A stretch of DNA of 64,000 nucleotides. It comes from Ancylostoma caninum. Its lineage: Eukaryota; Nematoda; Chromadorea; Rhabditida; Ancylostomatidae. The position numbers and the translations under genes are program-made. The stretch spans positions 31,876 to 95,875 of the forward strand of contig JBAJFG010000127.1 in assembly GCA_037903475.1 (NCBI GenBank), read 5' to 3'. The first letter of the stretch is position 1. Every line of letters starts with the position of its first letter. The notes below the pieces were generated by a model, which was not told the DNA's origin, searched no databases, and saw only the letters and a program-made list of their open reading frames with translations. Below, one piece after another: positions 61,973 to 64,000 of this stretch.

Positions 61973-64000
61973 AGACCGTGTGATAAGGGTGCGCCGGCGT
62001 CCAAAATTGCGGAAACGACTGGAGACGGGTCCCACCGTGTGATAAGGGTGTGCCGGCGTCCAAAATTGGGGAAACGACTGGAGACGGGGCCCACCGTGTG
62101 ATAAGGGTGCGCCGGCGTCCAAAATTGCGGAAACGACTGGAGACGGGTCCCACCGTGTGATAAGGATGTGCCGGCGCCGAAAAGTGTGGAAAGACTGGAG
62201 ACGGTTCCCACCGTTTGATAAGGGTGCGCCGGCGCCGAAAAGTGGGGGAACGACTGGAGCCGGGTCCCACCGTGTGATAAGGGTGTGCCGGCGTCCAAAA
62301 TTGGGGAAACGACTGGAGACGGGGCCCACCGTGTGATGAGGGTGTGCCGGCGCCGAAAAGTGGGGAAACGACTGGAGACGGGTCCAACGGGTGTGCCGGC
62401 GTCCAAAATTGGGGAAACGACTGGAGACGGGTCCCACCGTGTGATGAGGATGTGCCGGCGCCGAAAAGTGTGGAAACGACTGGAGACGGGTCCCACCGTG
62501 TGATAAGAGTGCGCCGGCGTCCAAAATTGCGGAAACGACTGGAGACGGGTCCCACCGTGTGATAAGGATGTGCCGGCGCCGAAAAGTGGGGAAACGACTG
62601 GAGACGGGTCCCACCGTGTGATAGAGTGCACGTCCAAAATTGCGGAAACGACTAGAGACGGGTCCCACCGTGTGATAAGGGTGCGCCGGCGTCCAAAATT
62701 GCGGAAACGACTGGAGACGGGTCCCACCGTGTGATAAGGGTGTGCCGGCGTCCAAAATTGGGGAAACGACTGGAGACGGGGCCCACCGTGTGATAAGTGT
62801 GCGCCGGCGTCCAAAATTGCGGAAACGACTGGAGACGGGTCCCACCGTGTGATAAGAGTGCGCCGGCGTCCAAAATTGGGGAAACGACTGGAGACGGGTC
62901 CAACGGGTGTGCCGGCGTCCAAAATTGGGGAAACGACTGGAGTCGGGTCCCACCGTATGATAGGGGTGCGCCGGCGTCCAAAATTGGGGAAACGACTGGA
63001 GACGGGGCCCACCGTGTGATAAGGGTGAGCCGGCGTCCAAAATTGGGGAAACGACTGGAGACGGGGCCCACCGTGTGATAAGGGTGAGCCGGCGTCCAAA
63101 ATTGCGGAAACGACTGGAGACGGGTCCCACCGTGTGATAAGGGTGCACCGGCGTCCAAAATGGGGCAAACGACTGGAGACGGGTCCCACCGTGTGATAAG
63201 GGTGCACCGGCGTCCAAATTGCGGAAACGACTGGAGACGGGTCCCACCGTGTGATAAGGATGTGCCGGCGCCGAAAAGTGGGGAAACGACTGGAGACGGG
63301 TCCCACCGTGTGATAAGGGTGCGCCGGCGTCCAAAATTGGGGAAACGACTGGAGACGGGGCCCACCGTGTGATAAGGGTGCGCCGGCGTCCAAAATTGGG
63401 GAAACGACTGGAGACGGGTCCCACCGTGTGATAAGGATGTGCCGGCGCCGAAAAGTGGGGAAACGACTGGAGACGGGTCTCACCGTGTGGATAAGAGTGC
63501 GCCGGCGTCCACAATTGGGGAAACGACTGGAGACGGGTCCCACCGTGTGATAAGGGTGCGCCGGCGTCCAAAATTGGGGAAACGACTGGAGACGGGTCCC
63601 ACCGTGCGATAAGGGTGCGCCGGCGTCCAAAAAATCCCGGAAACGACTGGAGACGGGTCCCACCGTGTGATAAGGGTGCACCGGCGTCCAAAATTGGGCA
63701 AACGACTGGAGACGGTTCCCACGGGTGTGCCGGCGTCCAAAATAGGGGAAACGACTAGAGACGGGTCCCACCGTGTGATAAGGGTGCGCCGGCGTCCAAA
63801 ATTGCGGAAACGACTGGAGACGGGTCCCACCGTGTGATAAGGATGTGCCGGCGCCGAAAAGTGGGGAAACGACTGGAGACGGGTCTCACCGTGTGATAAG
63901 AGTGCGCCGGCGTCCACAATTGGGGAAACGACTGGAGACGGGTCCCACCGTGTGATAAGGGTGCGCCGGCGTCCAAAATTGGGGAAACGACTGGAGACGG
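61973..64000. repeat. 59-bp minisatellite, about 34 units, runs off the window
   Basis: Unit: GTGATAAGGGTGCGCCGGCG / TCCAAAATTGSGGAAACGAC / TGGAGACGGGTCCCACC. A second subtype has GCCGAAAAGTGGGG in place of GTCCAAAATTGSGG, and a few units are shortened to CCAACGGGTGTGCCGG. Most units differ at only a few sites, so the array is young or homogenised. All three - strand frames stay open for long distances (up to 634 codons) because the unit lacks stops in that direction; I do not regard these as genes. Confidence 0.95.

Noticed and set aside
61787..63771. 605- and 634-codon open frames on the - strand
   Set aside because: They are produced by a stop-free 59-bp minisatellite unit and repeat the same peptides in rotating frames; no domain or start context.

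Overview
The window looks like nuclear DNA of a clade V (strongylid/hookworm-like) nematode. The evidence is short exons (40-190 nt) split by introns of very uneven length, TTTCAG-type acceptors, AT-rich intergenic DNA, and a nematode-style mobile-element load: RTE and CR1-like retroposons, a Helitron, mariner relics, hAT elements and many foldback elements. The species assignment is inference. I saw no bacterial genes, tRNA, rRNA, spliced-leader RNA or CRISPR array.

Two host genes can be rebuilt exon by exon with consistent splice phases. (1) On the + strand at 195-8437 are the last 14 exons of a Na+/H+ exchanger (NHE/NHX, SLC9 family); its 5' end is left of the window. (2) On the - strand at 47046-34761 is an 11-exon, 443-residue single-pass membrane protein. 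It has a signal peptide, a glutamine-rich stretch, a region resembling the N-terminal domain of Notch ligands, a DSL-like cysteine module, one membrane helix and a 60-residue tail. Weaker evidence supports the end of a third gene on the - strand (54476-54807, possible first exon 55884-55985), a few exon-like blocks at 49.3-51.6 kb that may belong to a relative of gene 2, and a possible two-exon 3' end at 20.3-20.7 kb.

The rest is mostly mobile DNA. A hAT-type MITE occurs three times (1088, 19844, 35018), two copies with perfect 8-bp target duplications. A 2.97-kb hAT-like element (24451-27424) carries a nested retroelement 3' end with an internal ~60-bp minisatellite. A second copy of that retroelement, with reverse transcriptase sequence attached, sits in an intron of gene 2 (36.4-37.6 kb). 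Other relics are a Helitron Rep fragment (28.9-29.9 kb), an internally deleted CR1-like retroposon (30.1-31.5 kb), two mariners (12.35-12.6 and 37.64-38.44 kb), an RTE 3' fragment (15.4-15.9 kb), and foldback or long-inverted-repeat elements at 42.7, 49.8-51.3 and 52.1-53.1 kb. Near the right end a nearly complete RTE retrotransposon (58200-61638) has a perfect 16-bp target duplication, one nonsense codon and two frameshifts. The last 2 kb (61973-64000) is a 59-bp minisatellite that runs off the window and is related to the minisatellite inside the retroelement copies.
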